The notes: generated from the sequence alone by a model not told the origin. A stretch of 64,000 nt of DNA from Sphingomonas sp. Leaf357 (GCF_001423845.1 NZ_LMPM01000001.1:1403493-1467492), one strand, 5' to 3'; numbered from the stretch's first letter, positions 18,148-26,918 are shown. Translations and numbers: made by a program.

Positions 18148-18860
18148 TCGTATTCCTCGTAATGTTCGGTGGCCGAATTTTCACCGGCCTCCGTGGGGGA
18201 CGCCGATGCGCCCTGCGAGGCCGTTTCGCAAGGCGTGGAAATTGGGTCAGGGCCGATGAAATGCAGCCAGCGGTCGAGCGTTTCACGCACGCGCTTTGCA
18301 GCATCGGGATCAGTCAGGCCGATATGTACCACATTCTGCCTGCCCAGTGCCACGGCCAATATGGTGCGCGGGACAGGCAGAACCAAGCCCCTGACGTCTT
18401 CGCCCTCGCGATCGGAGCCGACGCGCCATGCCTGATCGAGCTTGCGGTTGCCGTCCGTGCCGGCATCACAGGCATGGAGCAGCAGGTGCAGCTTGCCGGA
18501 ACGCGCGGCCGTTTCGATCTTCTCGGCACCGGAGAACAGTCCGCCGGAGCGCGATTCGAGGCCGAGTCGATCGAGCGCTGCGCGTTCCAGTGCGGCTTCG
18601 ATCTTGGCGGGGAGATCGTTGGGAATCGCTATCGGTCCGATTTTGAACGCGCGGGCCAGCGCGCCCCTCAGCTTGCCCTTCAGAATGGCGGTTTCGAGTT
18701 CGGCCCTGGTCACGCCGATCCATGCGCCACGGCCGGGGGCCTTGGCGCGAACGTCGGGCAGCACATCGCCGTCCGGGCTGAGCGCAAGCCGCACGAGCGC
18801 GGCGCGCGGCGCGCGGTCGCCGAGCAGAATGCAGCGGCGGATGGGGTCGGCGGCGGTCAT
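18144..18860 (-). CDS. YlxR (DUF448) RNA-binding protein fused to an L7Ae-like domain
   Basis: A 238-residue protein. Residues 5-80 form the YlxR domain (RRCILLGDRAPRAALVRLALSP, GRGAWI). A second part (about 100-165, GLFSGAEKIETAARSGKLHLLLHACDAG) resembles the L7Ae/L30e fold. The two-domain form is common in alphaproteobacteria, whereas many bacteria carry YlxR alone. YlxR proteins are encoded between nusA and infB and are thought to bind RNA or regulate transcription; the exact role is not settled. The acidic, Ser-rich tail overlaps the infB start. Confidence 0.88.
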   Translation of the reverse strand: MTAADPIRRCILLGDRAPRAALVRLALSPDGDVLPDVRAKAPGRGAWIGVTRAELETAILKGKLRGALARAFKIGPIAIPNDLPAKIEAALERAALDRLGLESRSGGLFSGAEKIETAARSGKLHLLLHACDAGTDGNRKLDQAWRVGSDREGEDVRGLVLPVPRTILAVALGRQNVVHIGLTDPDAAKRVRETLDRWLHFIGPDPISTPCETASQGASASPTEAGENSATEHYEEYE

Positions 18861-18957
18861 GCCGGGTTCACTCGACAACTGCCGGCATGCTGAACCTGTT
18901 TTAAAATCCAGGTGCGATCAGCTGATTCAGGGACGGTGTCCGGCTGACCGACGAGCG

Positions 18958-19036
18958 CGCATGGATCCTGAAACGCTTTCAGGATCACGGAAACGCGTAC
19001 GGGTACGTAGACCCCGGAACAGGTCCGGGGTGACGA
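18958..19036. repeat. Palindromic repeat pair (TCCTGAAAC and CCCCGGAACAGGTCCGGGG)
   Basis: Two short hairpins lie side by side in the 207-base gap between the tautomerase and ylxR genes: ATCCTGAAACGCTTTCAGGAT and ACCCCGGAACAGGTCCGGGGT. The second motif recurs near 21657 and in 46838-46945; the first is related to the repeat at 55218. It splits an operon that is usually compact. Confidence 0.7.
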
Positions 19037-19067
19037 AGCGTTCGCGGATGGCTGAAGCCCTAGCGCC

Positions 19068-19295
19068 TCATCGTGGGGGAACCGCATGCGCGTCCTCCCT
19101 TTTCGGCGCGTCACGGTCGGCGATCAGCTGACCGCCCGCGCCGTAATTCTCCGTGCTCACTTCCTCGATCACGATCTGCACCGCTTGCGGGTTCTTGCCG
19201 AGGCGCGCGACCAGGCTGGCGGTGACGTCGGCGACGATCCCAGCTTTCTGGTCGCGGCTCGCCGAGCCCGAGATGCGGATGCTGACGAACGGCAT
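19068..19295 (-). CDS. 4-oxalocrotonate tautomerase family protein
   Basis: A 75-residue tautomerase. Met is followed by Pro, which after Met removal becomes the catalytic N-terminal base, as in 4-oxalocrotonate tautomerase. The PFVSIRISG strand, the DVTASLVARLGKN helix and IVIEEVSTENYGAGG match the family. Small homohexameric members act on 2-hydroxymuconate-like enols, but many are uncharacterised. It overlaps the nusA stop by one base, so it is translated from the nusA transcript, an odd place for a catabolic-type enzyme. Confidence 0.88.
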   Translation of the reverse strand: MPFVSIRISGSASRDQKAGIVADVTASLVARLGKNPQAVQIVIEEVSTENYGAGGQLIADRDAPKREDAHAVPPR

Positions 19296-20896
19296 CAGGC
19301 TTTCGCGTCCTCATCCACGGCTTCGTCTTCGAACCAGTGCGCACGGGCAGCCATGATGATCTCGTTGCCCTGCTCGTCGCTCAGGCCATATTCGCCGAGT
19401 ACGCCGCCCTTGTCCTCGGGGCGCTTGTTCTCGGTTTCGGCGCGGCGACGCTGTTCCTGACGCTTCTTCTGGACCAGTTCGTCGGTCGCCAGATCGGCGA
19501 GATCGTCGAGCGTGAGGATGCCGGCCTTGCCCAAAGTGACGAGCATCGCCTCGTTGAGGTGCGGCAGCGCGGCGAGGTCGTCCGATACGCCCATCTCGCG
19601 ACGCGTGGCGCGGTTGGCTTCCTCGCGGCGCTCCAGCGCTTCGGTGGCGCGGCTTTGCAGCTCGGCGGCGAGATCTTCGTCGAAACCTTCGATCGTCGCG
19701 ATTTCGGCGGCCTCGACATAGGCGACCTCTTCCAGCGCGCCAAAGCCTTCGGCGACGAGCAGCTGGGCCAGCGTCTCATCGACGTCCAGCTCGGTCTGGA
19801 ACATCTCGGTGCGCTCGAGAAATTCCTTCTGGCGCTTCTCGGACGCATCGGCCTCGGTCAGGATGTCGATCGCCTTGCCGGTCAACTGGCTGGCGAGGCG
19901 CACGTTCTGGCCACGACGGCCGATCGCGAGGCTGAGCTGATCGTCGGGGACGACGACCTCGATGCGATCCTCTTCCTCGTCGATCACGACGCGCGATACG
20001 CTGGCGGGCTGAAGCGCGTTGACGACGAAGGTCGCGGTGTCCGGCGACCAGGGGATGATGTCGATCTTCTCGCCCTGCATTTCCTGCACGACGGCCTGCA
20101 CGCGACTGCCCTTCATGCCGACGCAGGCGCCGACCGGATCGATCGAGGAATCATGCGAGATGACGCCGATCTTGGCGCGCGAGCCCGGATCGCGCGCGGC
20201 GGCCTTGATCTCGATGATGCCGTCGTAGATTTCCGGCACTTCCTGCGCGAACAGCTTCTTCATGAAATCGGGGTGGGCGCGGCTGAGGAAGATTTGCGGC
20301 CCACGATTTTCGCGGCGGACGTTGAGGATCAGCGAACGGATGCGATCGTTGACGCGCACCACCTCGCGCGGAATTTGCGCGTCGCGGCGAATCACGCCTT
20401 CCGCACGGCCCAGATCGACCACGACGTGACCAAACTCGACGCGCTTGACCACGCCGGTAATGATCTCACCCATGCGATCCTTGAATTCCTCGAACTGGCG
20501 CTCGCGCTCGGCATCGCGGACCTTCTGGAAGATCACCTGCTTGGCGGCCTGCGCGGCGATGCGGCCGAATTCGATCGGGGGCAGCGGATCGACGATGTAA
20601 TCGCCGACGACCGCACCGGCCTGAAGCTTCTGCGCTTCCTTCAGGTTCACCTGCTTGAAATAATCGTCGACCGCCTCGACCACTTCGACGACGCGCCACA
20701 AGCGCAGGTCGCCGGTCTGGCCGTCCAGCTTGGCGCGGATGTCGTTCTCGGCACCGTAACGCGAGCGGGCGGCACGCTGGATCGCGTCCTCCATCGCCTC
20801 GATCACGATCGCCTTGTCGATCATCTTCTCGGTCGCGACGGCATTCGCGATGGCGAGCAATTCGGCCTTGTTGGCGGAAACGGCGCTGAGAGCCAT
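19295..20896 (-). CDS. nusA: Transcription termination/antitermination factor NusA
   Basis: A 533-residue NusA, which binds RNA polymerase and nascent RNA to control pausing, termination and antitermination. Order: N-terminal RNAP-binding domain (ELLAIANAVATEKMI), S1 domain (about 135-200), and two KH domains (GACVGMKGSRVQAVVQE; AIGRRGQNVRLASQL). C-terminal acidic repeats with helix-hairpin-helix units (LLVAEGFGALEEVA) follow. It is the second gene of the operon, three bases after rimP. Confidence 0.97.
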   Translation of the reverse strand: MALSAVSANKAELLAIANAVATEKMIDKAIVIEAMEDAIQRAARSRYGAENDIRAKLDGQTGDLRLWRVVEVVEAVDDYFKQVNLKEAQKLQAGAVVGDYIVDPLPPIEFGRIAAQAAKQVIFQKVRDAERERQFEEFKDRMGEIITGVVKRVEFGHVVVDLGRAEGVIRRDAQIPREVVRVNDRIRSLILNVRRENRGPQIFLSRAHPDFMKKLFAQEVPEIYDGIIEIKAAARDPGSRAKIGVISHDSSIDPVGACVGMKGSRVQAVVQEMQGEKIDIIPWSPDTATFVVNALQPASVSRVVIDEEEDRIEVVVPDDQLSLAIGRRGQNVRLASQLTGKAIDILTEADASEKRQKEFLERTEMFQTELDVDETLAQLLVAEGFGALEEVAYVEAAEIATIEGFDEDLAAELQSRATEALERREEANRATRREMGVSDDLAALPHLNEAMLVTLGKAGILTLDDLADLATDELVQKKRQEQRRRAETENKRPEDKGGVLGEYGLSDEQGNEIIMAARAHWFEDEAVDEDAKA

Positions 20897-20899
20897 GAT

Positions 20900-21502
20900 T
20901 TATCCTTCGTCCTTGATATCGGCGCTTTCCAGCGCCTCTTCGTCTGTGTCTTCGATGTCGTCGGTGTCTTCGATCTCTTCTTCCTCGACGCCGTCGAGCG
21001 AAAGCGGGCGCGTCGCGGCGATCAGCGCATCGGTCAGCACCAGCTTGGCGTTGCCGACCTGCTCGAACCCGATCGTCATCAGGCCATGCTTCGGCAGGTC
21101 GATCGTGATCCAGTCGCCTTCAACGCCCTTGAGCGTTCCGGTGAGCACCTTGCGGCCTTCGATCGGCGCGGCGAGGTGGATGCGCGCTTCGTAATCCGCC
21201 CAGTCGGCGAAATCCTTGAGTCGCGTCAGCGGGCGATCGATGCCCGGCGAGGAGACTTCGAGACGATATTCGCTCTCGATCGGGTCCTCGGCATCCATCA
21301 CATCGGAGATGCGGCGCGACAGTTCGGCGCAATCGTCGATCGTCAACTGGCGCGTGTCCGGGCGCTCGGCCATCACCTGCAGAGTGATGTCGCCCGCGCC
21401 GCCGAACAGCTTCACACGCACGAGATCGAAGCCGAGGGCCTCGGCTTCGGGTGCGATCAGCGCGGTCAGTTTGGCGATGTCGGCCAAGTATGTTCCAGAC
21501 AT
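20900..21502 (-). CDS. rimP: Ribosome maturation factor RimP
   Basis: A 200-residue RimP, needed for maturation of the 30S subunit. Recognisable parts are the N-terminal GFDLVRVKLF and LTIDDCAELSRRISDVMDAED, the YRLEVSSPGIDRPL motif and the Sm-like C-terminal domain. The last 25 residues are a run of Glu/Asp not present in most homologues. The start at 21502 (MSGTY) fits family length. It is the first gene of the rimP-to-pnp operon; a good sigma70-like promoter lies about 70 bases upstream. Confidence 0.94.
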   Translation of the reverse strand: MSGTYLADIAKLTALIAPEAEALGFDLVRVKLFGGAGDITLQVMAERPDTRQLTIDDCAELSRRISDVMDAEDPIESEYRLEVSSPGIDRPLTRLKDFADWADYEARIHLAAPIEGRKVLTGTLKGVEGDWITIDLPKHGLMTIGFEQVGNAKLVLTDALIAATRPLSLDGVEEEEIEDTDDIEDTDEEALESADIKDEG

Positions 21503-21579
21503 GAGAGTCAGACAAAGAGGAGCGGCGCCGGAACCGGGTGGCTCCAGCCTCTTCACCTGACGATGTAGAGAGTGAGCGC

Positions 21580-21608
21580 GATATAGTCCGGTCATGGCGT
21601 GGTGGCAA
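21580..21608 (-). promoter_or_regulatory. Candidate sigma70-type promoter of the rimP operon
   Basis: On the minus strand, TTGCCA (21608-21603) and TATATC (21585-21580) are separated by exactly 17 bases. Transcription would start near 21572, giving a leader of about 70 bases before rimP. The matches are 5/6 and 4/6 to the consensus, and the position ahead of a long operon fits. Confidence 0.5.
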
Positions 21609-21654
21609 GCGCTCACCATGGTATGTAATTTTCCGTTGCTGGTCTGTGCGGCCT

Positions 21655-21684
21655 CGCGAACCCCGGAACAAGTCCGGGGTGGCG
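21655..21684. repeat. Short palindromic repeat (CCCCGGAACAAGTCCGGGG)
   Basis: A single hairpin of the same family as those at 18958-19036 and 46838-46945. It lies in the divergent gap between rimP and the sugar dehydrogenase gene, upstream of the latter's ribosome-binding site. Confidence 0.65.
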
Positions 21685-21716
21685 GGGGTATGGCTGCAAA
21701 GATCCGGAGAAATTCG

Positions 21717-22847
21717 ATGAAGTCCAGTTTTCTGCTCGCCGGCCTGATGGTCGGTACCGCTTGCTCCGCCGCGCCGCAGGGGGACGTCCCGGCTGCAAAT
21801 GCGAGCAAGCCGTTCAACGAAACCGTCGTCGCCGATTTCGATTCGCCCTGGGCGATGACGTTCCTGCCCGACAAGCGCATGCTGGTGACGGAGAAGACCG
21901 GCGCGATGCTGCTCGTCTCGGCGGATGGAAAGACGCGGCAGACGGTGGCGACCATCGGCGTCGATTCGGCCGGGCAGGGCGCGTTGATGGACGTGGTGCT
22001 CGCGCCCGATTTTGCGTCGAGCAAGCGGGTTTATTTCAGCTATTCTGCGGCCGGAGAGGGCGGCAAGGGCGTGGTGCTGGCGCGCGGACGGCTGCGCGCA
22101 GATGGCAGCGGCGGTGAGCGGCTCGGCGAGATCGAGGTGCTGTTCCGCGCGACTCCGTTCGTTTCGGGCAACGGCCATTATTCCGGGCGCATCGCCTTCT
22201 CGCCGGACGGAAAATATCTGTTCTTCTCCAATGGCGAGCGGCAGAAGTTCGATCCGGCGCAGGATCCGAAATCCACGCTCGGCAAGGTGCTGCGCCTGAC
22301 CCTGGACGGCAAGCCGGCGCCGGGCAATCCGCTCGCCGCGCAGGGGTTCAACCCGGCGATCTGGTCGTACGGCCACCGCAACCTGCTCGGCATCGCATTC
22401 GATGCGCAGGGTAATTTGTGGGAACAAGAGATGGGTCCAAAGGGCGGCGACGAGGTCAATCTGATCCAGCCGGGCAAGAATTACGGCTGGCCAAAGGCGT
22501 CGAACGGCAGCCATTACGACGGCCGCGACATCCCCGATCACACGCCTGGCGACGGGTTTGAGGCCCCAAAGGTGTCGTGGAATCCGGTGATCTCGCCGGG
22601 TGGGCTGATGATCTATTCGGGCGATCTGTTCCCGGCCTGGAAGGGCGATGCGTTCATCGGCGGTCTGTCGAGCAAGGCGCTGATCCGCGTCGATCTCGAC
22701 GGCACGAACGCGAAGAAGGGCGGGCAATGGGACATGGGTGCCCGCATCCGCGAGGTCGAGCAGGGACCGGACGGTGCGATCTACGTGTTGGAAGATGGTG
22801 CGGATGGATCGCAGGGGCGGTTGATCAAGCTGACGCCAAAGGTTTGA
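21717..22847 (+). CDS. PQQ-dependent sugar dehydrogenase (soluble aldose dehydrogenase type)
   Basis: A 376-residue exported six-bladed beta-propeller of the glucose/sorbosone dehydrogenase family. A signal peptide covers about residues 1-19; Cys17 in VGTACSA could be a lipidation site, though the lipobox is weak. Family landmarks are FDSPWAMTFLPDKRMLVTEK, GLMDVVLAPDF-like text with GQGALMDVVL, WSYGHRNLLGIAFD, WEQEMGPKGGDEVNLIQPGKNYGWP and the C-terminal VLEDGADGSQGRLIKL. These enzymes oxidise aldoses in the periplasm with PQQ and Ca2+. The ATG has GGAG 9 bases upstream. No PQQ biosynthesis gene is in the window. Confidence 0.9.
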   Translation: MKSSFLLAGLMVGTACSAAPQGDVPAANASKPFNETVVADFDSPWAMTFLPDKRMLVTEKTGAMLLVSADGKTRQTVATIGVDSAGQGALMDVVLAPDFASSKRVYFSYSAAGEGGKGVVLARGRLRADGSGGERLGEIEVLFRATPFVSGNGHYSGRIAFSPDGKYLFFSNGERQKFDPAQDPKSTLGKVLRLTLDGKPAPGNPLAAQGFNPAIWSYGHRNLLGIAFDAQGNLWEQEMGPKGGDEVNLIQPGKNYGWPKASNGSHYDGRDIPDHTPGDGFEAPKVSWNPVISPGGLMIYSGDLFPAWKGDAFIGGLSSKALIRVDLDGTNAKKGGQWDMGARIREVEQGPDGAIYVLEDGADGSQGRLIKLTPKV

Positions 22848-22857
22848 CCCTCCCAAA

Positions 22858-22947
22858 TATCGTCATCCCGGCGAAGGCCGGGATATTAAGCGGTTCATGT
22901 CCCGCGCCATCCGCATGAGATCCCGGCCTGCGCCGGGATGACGATAT
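22858..22947. repeat. Palindromic repeat (GTCATCCCGGCGAAGGCCGGGAT family)
   Basis: Inverted arms CGTCATCCCGGCGAAGGCCG and CGGCCTGCGCCGGGATGACG around about 45 bases, between convergent genes. Related copies are at 25473, 26366, 27855 and 34211. It could act as a bidirectional terminator. Confidence 0.85.
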
Positions 22948-22974
22948 TGGGAGGATCTGGAAGGGCTTTGAAGA

Positions 22975-23355
22975 CTAAGGCCGCACCATCAGATAATTCA
23001 TCCGTGCCGCCGCGATCGGTTTCGCGCGATCGTCCTGCCAAGCGGTCGTTTCGACATTCGCCACCCGAGTGCCGAGGCGTGTCACCAGCCCCTTGCTGTA
23101 GGTCAGTTTGTCCCGCCCACCGCGCATGAAGTCTACGGTGACATTGATCGGCTTGATTCTGCCGCCGCCCTCACCCGCCAGCGCCCGGCGCAATGCGACG
23201 ATCGCGGCCATCTCCATCAGGCCGCTGATCGCGCCGCCGTGCAGGAAGCCGGGGCGGCCCAGCACGCCATCGGCATAGGGCATGATCAACGTGCAGCCCT
23301 CGGCATCGTCGGGATCGACGCTCAGCCCGAGCGTATCGGCATAAGGCGGCAGCAT
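22975..23355 (-). CDS. PaaI family hotdog thioesterase
   Basis: A 126-residue hotdog-fold acyl-CoA thioesterase. The signature FLHGGAISGLMEMAA (about 37-51) contains the Gly-Gly turn and the position of the catalytic acid typical of PaaI/DUF4442-like enzymes. It begins one base before the stop of the upstream paralogue, so the two are translationally coupled and probably form a heteromer or act in sequence. The substrate is unknown; neighbouring genes point to fatty or branched acyl-CoA. Confidence 0.85.
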   Translation of the reverse strand: MLPPYADTLGLSVDPDDAEGCTLIMPYADGVLGRPGFLHGGAISGLMEMAAIVALRRALAGEGGGRIKPINVTVDFMRGGRDKLTYSKGLVTRLGTRVANVETTAWQDDRAKPIAAARMNYLMVRP

Positions 23356-23792
23356 CAGAAATAGCCCTCCGGCGCCATGAAGGTGCCGGCGACGTGCGCC
23401 AGCGGATCGTCCGGATCGCCGTCATGCGCCTGACCGCGCACGAATGCGATCGAGCGGGATACGCGGTAGCATTCTCCGCGCCCGATCACCGTCTTGCCCG
23501 GCGTCGCGGGACGGAGATAATCGACGCGCAGGTCGAGCGTGGCATGTGGGCGGAAGGTGTTGAGCTTCAGCCACACCGCCATGCTGGTCGCCATGTCCAT
23601 CATCGACAGGATCGGGCCGGAGGCGATGACGCCGCTTTCGGGGTCGCCGATCAGCCGGGGATCGTAGGGCATCGCCATCTCGACCCAGTTCGGCCCATGC
23701 GCGTGATAGGACAGGCCGAGATGTCGGCCATGCCCGCCGGCACCGTTCTTCAGGAAACGTTCGGGATCGAAGACGAAGGCGGGCGTGGTCAT
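23355..23792 (-). CDS. PaaI family hotdog thioesterase, second copy
   Basis: A 145-residue hotdog protein related to its downstream neighbour. The active segment is SGPILSMMDMATSMAVW (about 80-96), in place of the usual HGG turn, so the catalytic geometry may differ. The RVDYLRPATPG strand is typical of PaaI-like proteins. The start at 23792 is preferred to an upstream codon in a Cys/Ala-rich, poorly supported stretch. It is divergent from the acyl-CoA ligase gene, with a 142-base gap. Confidence 0.85.
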   Translation of the reverse strand: MTTPAFVFDPERFLKNGAGGHGRHLGLSYHAHGPNWVEMAMPYDPRLIGDPESGVIASGPILSMMDMATSMAVWLKLNTFRPHATLDLRVDYLRPATPGKTVIGRGECYRVSRSIAFVRGQAHDGDPDDPLAHVAGTFMAPEGYF

Positions 23793-23934
23793 GATCGCGG
23801 CTCTACACAAGGCGCCACGAAGCGCAAACACGGCCCCCGTCCCGCACCCCAAATCGCGCGCCCAATCACGCCATTGCCGAGGGCGGCGGGGCGGGCTAGC
23901 TTAGGTTGCAAAACACAACCGATAGGAGATGGAA

Positions 23935-25467
23935 ATGCATCCCAGCGTCCATGCCGCCGCAAACGCCGACAAGCCCGCCCTGATCGTCGCCGAGACGGGT
24001 GAGACGATCAGCTACGGTGAACTCGACCGTCGATCGAACCGGGCGGCGCATCTGTTTCGCGCGCGCGGGCTGGGCGTCGGCGATACGATCGCCCTCTTCA
24101 TCGACAATGTGCCGGAATATTACGATCTGGTGTGGGGCGCGCAGCGCAGCGGTCTGTTCTATGTCTGCATCTCCTCGAAGCTGACCGCGCCGGAGGTAGA
24201 GTATATCGTGCGCGATTCGGGGGCGAAACTGCTCGTCGTGGGCGAGGCGCTGGCAGGCACCGCGACGCAGATCGATCTTGGATCATGCCTTGGGTTCGCG
24301 GTGGGGCCGGTGGCGGGGTTCGAGGATTGGCGCGCCGGTGCTTCGGCGATGCCCGACACGCCGATCCCGGACCAGCGCGCCGGCGTGGACATGCTTTATT
24401 CCTCCGGCACGACCGGGCGGCCGAAGGGCGTGCGCGTCGCGTTGCCGGAGGATCCCGATATCGCCACGCCCAACGTGCTGATGCAACTTGCGCAGGCGTT
24501 GTACGGGCTGGGGCCGGACACGATCTACCTCAGTCCCGCGCCGCTCTATCACGCCGCGCCCTTGCGCTGGTCGATGACGGTGATGCGGCTCGGCGGCACC
24601 GTGGTGATGATGCAGCATTTCGATCCGGAGGCCGCGTTGGGCGCGATCGCGCGGTACAAGGTGACGGCGAGCCAGTGGGTGCCGACGCATTTCGTGCGCA
24701 TGCTGAAACTCGATCCTGCGGTGCGCGCTACCTACGACCTGTCCAGCTTGAAGGTCGCGATTCATGCCGCTGCGCCGTGCCCGGTACCCGTGAAGCAGGC
24801 GATGATCGACTGGTGGGGGCCGGTGCTGTTCGAATATTATGCCGGATCGGAAGGCAACGGCCTGACCGCGATCGATTCCGCGCAGTGGCTGGCGCATCCC
24901 GGATCGGTCGGGCGCGCGGTATATGGCGCGCTGCACGTGTGCGACGAGGCGGGCGAGGAACTCGGCGCCGATGCCGAGGGGCTGATCTATTTCAGCGGCG
25001 GCGGTACGTTCGAATATCATAACGATCCGGACAAGACCGCCGAGACCCGGCACGCGAAGGGCTGGACGACGCTGGGCGATATCGGGCGGATCGATGCCGA
25101 TGGCTTCCTGTATCTCACCGATCGCAAGAGCTTCATGATCATTTCCGGCGGCGTGAACATCTATCCGCAGGAGATCGAGAACCGCCTGATCACCCATCCG
25201 CGCGTCGCCGATGTCGCCGTGATCGGCGGGCCGGATGCGGAAATGGGCGAGCGCGTGATCGCGGTGGTTCAGCCGCTGGACATGGCCGAGGCGGGCGAGG
25301 CGCTGGCGGCGGAACTGACCGCCTGGTGCCGGGCCGAACTGTCGGGCGTGAAGACGCCGCGCCAGATCGATTTCGCCGAGGAATTGCCGCGGCACGCGAC
25401 GGGCAAGCTGTACAAGCGCTTGCTTCGCGACCGCTATTGGGGCGAGAGCGGCAGCCGGATTGTTTAA
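23935..25467 (+). CDS. Acyl-CoA ligase (AMP-forming), FadD-like
   Basis: A 510-residue ANL-superfamily ligase that activates a carboxylic acid through an acyl-adenylate and loads it on CoA. The P-loop YSSGTTGRPKGV is at about 150-162, the A5-type motif YYAGSEGNG at about 300, and the A8 hinge YLTDRKSFMIISGGVNIYP at about 395-414. The catalytic Lys lies in the C-terminal ATGKLYKRLLRDRYW. The start at 23935 has AGGAG 6 bases upstream; the ATG at 23929 would be too close to it. Substrate is unknown; context suggests fatty or cyclic acyl chains. Confidence 0.92.
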   Translation: MHPSVHAAANADKPALIVAETGETISYGELDRRSNRAAHLFRARGLGVGDTIALFIDNVPEYYDLVWGAQRSGLFYVCISSKLTAPEVEYIVRDSGAKLLVVGEALAGTATQIDLGSCLGFAVGPVAGFEDWRAGASAMPDTPIPDQRAGVDMLYSSGTTGRPKGVRVALPEDPDIATPNVLMQLAQALYGLGPDTIYLSPAPLYHAAPLRWSMTVMRLGGTVVMMQHFDPEAALGAIARYKVTASQWVPTHFVRMLKLDPAVRATYDLSSLKVAIHAAAPCPVPVKQAMIDWWGPVLFEYYAGSEGNGLTAIDSAQWLAHPGSVGRAVYGALHVCDEAGEELGADAEGLIYFSGGGTFEYHNDPDKTAETRHAKGWTTLGDIGRIDADGFLYLTDRKSFMIISGGVNIYPQEIENRLITHPRVADVAVIGGPDAEMGERVIAVVQPLDMAEAGEALAAELTAWCRAELSGVKTPRQIDFAEELPRHATGKLYKRLLRDRYWGESGSRIV

Positions 25468-25472
25468 CTCCG

Positions 25473-25558
25473 ATCGTCATCCCGGCGCAGGCTGGGATCT
25501 TCATGAGGCGCGCGATGCGCACGCCCCATGAAACCCCAGCCTGCGCTGGGGTGACGGT
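25473..25558. repeat. Palindromic repeat (GTCATCCCGGCG family)
   Basis: Arms CGTCATCCCGGCGCAGGCTG and CAGCCTGCGCTGGGGTGACG, between the ligase and crotonase genes that run in the same direction. Transcripts crossing it would form a long hairpin, which may uncouple the two genes. Confidence 0.85.
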
Positions 25559-25579
25559 GTGTGGAATGAGGAGAGAGAA

Positions 25580-26359
25580 ATGAACGACCGCGTATCGATC
25601 ACCGTCACCGACCAGATCGCCGATGTCCGTCTGACCCGCGCCGACAAGATGAACGCGATCGACCCGGCGATGTTTACCGGGATCGGCGCGGCGATCGACG
25701 AACTGGCGGGCCGCAAGGATGTGCGCTGCGTGGTGTTGTCGGGCGAGGGACGGGGGTTCTGCGCCGGGCTCGACATGGCGAGCATGGCGGCGGGCGGCTC
25801 CGGCACCGGGCGCGAGCGCAACGATCAGGGCAGCATCCTGCCGCAGCACGTGACCTGGGGCTGGCGCAACCTGCCGATGCCGGTGATCGCGGCGGTGCAC
25901 GGCGTGGCGATGGGCGGCGGGTTCCAGATCATGTCGGGTGCGGACATCCGCATTGCCGCGCCGGGAACGCGCTTCGCGATCCGAGAGACCTATTGGGGGC
26001 TCGTGCCGGACATGGCCGGCTTTCCGATCTGGCGCGGGCTCGTGCGCGACGATGTGCTGCGCGAGCTGGTCTATACCGCGCGCGAATTCGACGCCGACGA
26101 AGCACTGGGGCACGGCTTCGTCACGCGCATGGCGAAGGATCCGCATGCGGCGGCAATCGACTTGGCCAAGCAGATCGCCGGGCGCAGCCCGCACGCGATC
26201 CGTGGTGCCAAGCGACTGTGCAACATGGCGCACGACGCCGATCCGCGCGCGATGCTGGTCGCTGAAACGGACGAGCAGGTGAAGGTGATCGGCAAGCCGA
26301 ACATGATGGAGGCGGTGGCGGCGAACATGGGGAAGCGGGCTGCGGTGTTCGTGGATTGA
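25580..26359 (+). CDS. Enoyl-CoA hydratase/crotonase family protein
   Basis: A 259-residue crotonase-fold enzyme. The oxyanion-hole segments are visible as GEGRGFCAGLDM (about 55-66) and HGVAMGGGFQIMSGADIRIA (about 108-127). Acidic residues follow at about 130-140 (FAIRETYWGLVPD). Such enzymes hydrate trans-2-enoyl-CoA or carry out related isomerisations. The start has GAGGAGAGAG just upstream. It fits with the neighbouring ligase, SDR and thiolase as part of an acyl-CoA breakdown set. Confidence 0.9.
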   Translation: MNDRVSITVTDQIADVRLTRADKMNAIDPAMFTGIGAAIDELAGRKDVRCVVLSGEGRGFCAGLDMASMAAGGSGTGRERNDQGSILPQHVTWGWRNLPMPVIAAVHGVAMGGGFQIMSGADIRIAAPGTRFAIRETYWGLVPDMAGFPIWRGLVRDDVLRELVYTAREFDADEALGHGFVTRMAKDPHAAAIDLAKQIAGRSPHAIRGAKRLCNMAHDADPRAMLVAETDEQVKVIGKPNMMEAVAANMGKRAAVFVD

Positions 26360-26365
26360 TATCCG

Positions 26366-26451
26366 TCATCGTCACCCCCGAGCAGGCTGGAATCTTTGCG
26401 GAGAGCGCTGGCAAGAGCCGCTTGAGATCCCAGGCTGCGCCGGGGTGACGC
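26366..26451. repeat. Palindromic repeat (GTCATCCCGGCG family, diverged)
   Basis: Arms CGTCACCCCCGAGCAGGCTG and CAGGCTGCGCCGGGGTGACG, between the convergent crotonase and thioesterase genes. Likely also a transcription end point for both. Confidence 0.75.
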
Positions 26452-26469
26452 GTGGAGGGAGGAAACGGG

Positions 26470-26904
26470 CTAAAGCGGTTGCCTGACCTTGTGCTGCTCG
26501 AGCCCCGCCCGGAAATCATCTGGCAGCGCGGTGGCGCCGCCACCGCCGCTCATCACCAGCACCGCGTCGCATGTGGCGATGCATTCGTCCTCCTGCCACG
26601 CCGCGGCCAGAATGTGCCAGCTGCGCGTGCCGATGTCGCTGATCCCGGTCGCGACATCGATGTCGGTGGGGAAGTGCGCTTCAGCGAGATAGTTGATGTT
26701 GATGTTGGCGACGAGCCAGCGATGACCGTGCCAGCCGCTCAATCCCATCGATCGGTTGAAGCGCACGCGTGCCGTTTCGAACACCCCCGCCATCGCCACG
26801 TTGTTGACATGGCCTAGCGGATCGAGGTCCTGGAACCGGGTCTGGATCACATCGCGGTGCGGATAGGATGCGGGGTCGAGCCGCCAGGGTTCGGGTCTTG
26901 CCAT
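26470..26904 (-). CDS. Acyl-CoA thioesterase, 4-hydroxybenzoyl-CoA thioesterase (YbgC) type
   Basis: A 144-residue hotdog enzyme. The signature FQDLDPLGHVNNVAMAGVFE (about 23-42) carries the Asp and the GHVNN turn diagnostic of the YbgC/4HBT branch, different from the PaaI-type pair at 22975-23792. It hydrolyses acyl-CoA thioesters. Together with the other two this makes three hotdog thioesterases within 4 kb. It is downstream of the SDR gene on the same strand, with a palindromic repeat between. Confidence 0.88.
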   Translation of the reverse strand: MARPEPWRLDPASYPHRDVIQTRFQDLDPLGHVNNVAMAGVFETARVRFNRSMGLSGWHGHRWLVANININYLAEAHFPTDIDVATGISDIGTRSWHILAAAWQEDECIATCDAVLVMSGGGGATALPDDFRAGLEQHKVRQPL

Positions 26905-26918
26905 CGTCTTCTTTCTAT

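Noticed and set aside
19337..21568. A 743-codon plus-strand frame over nusA and rimP
   Set aside because: Antisense shadow of two well-conserved genes; no domain and no ribosome-binding site.
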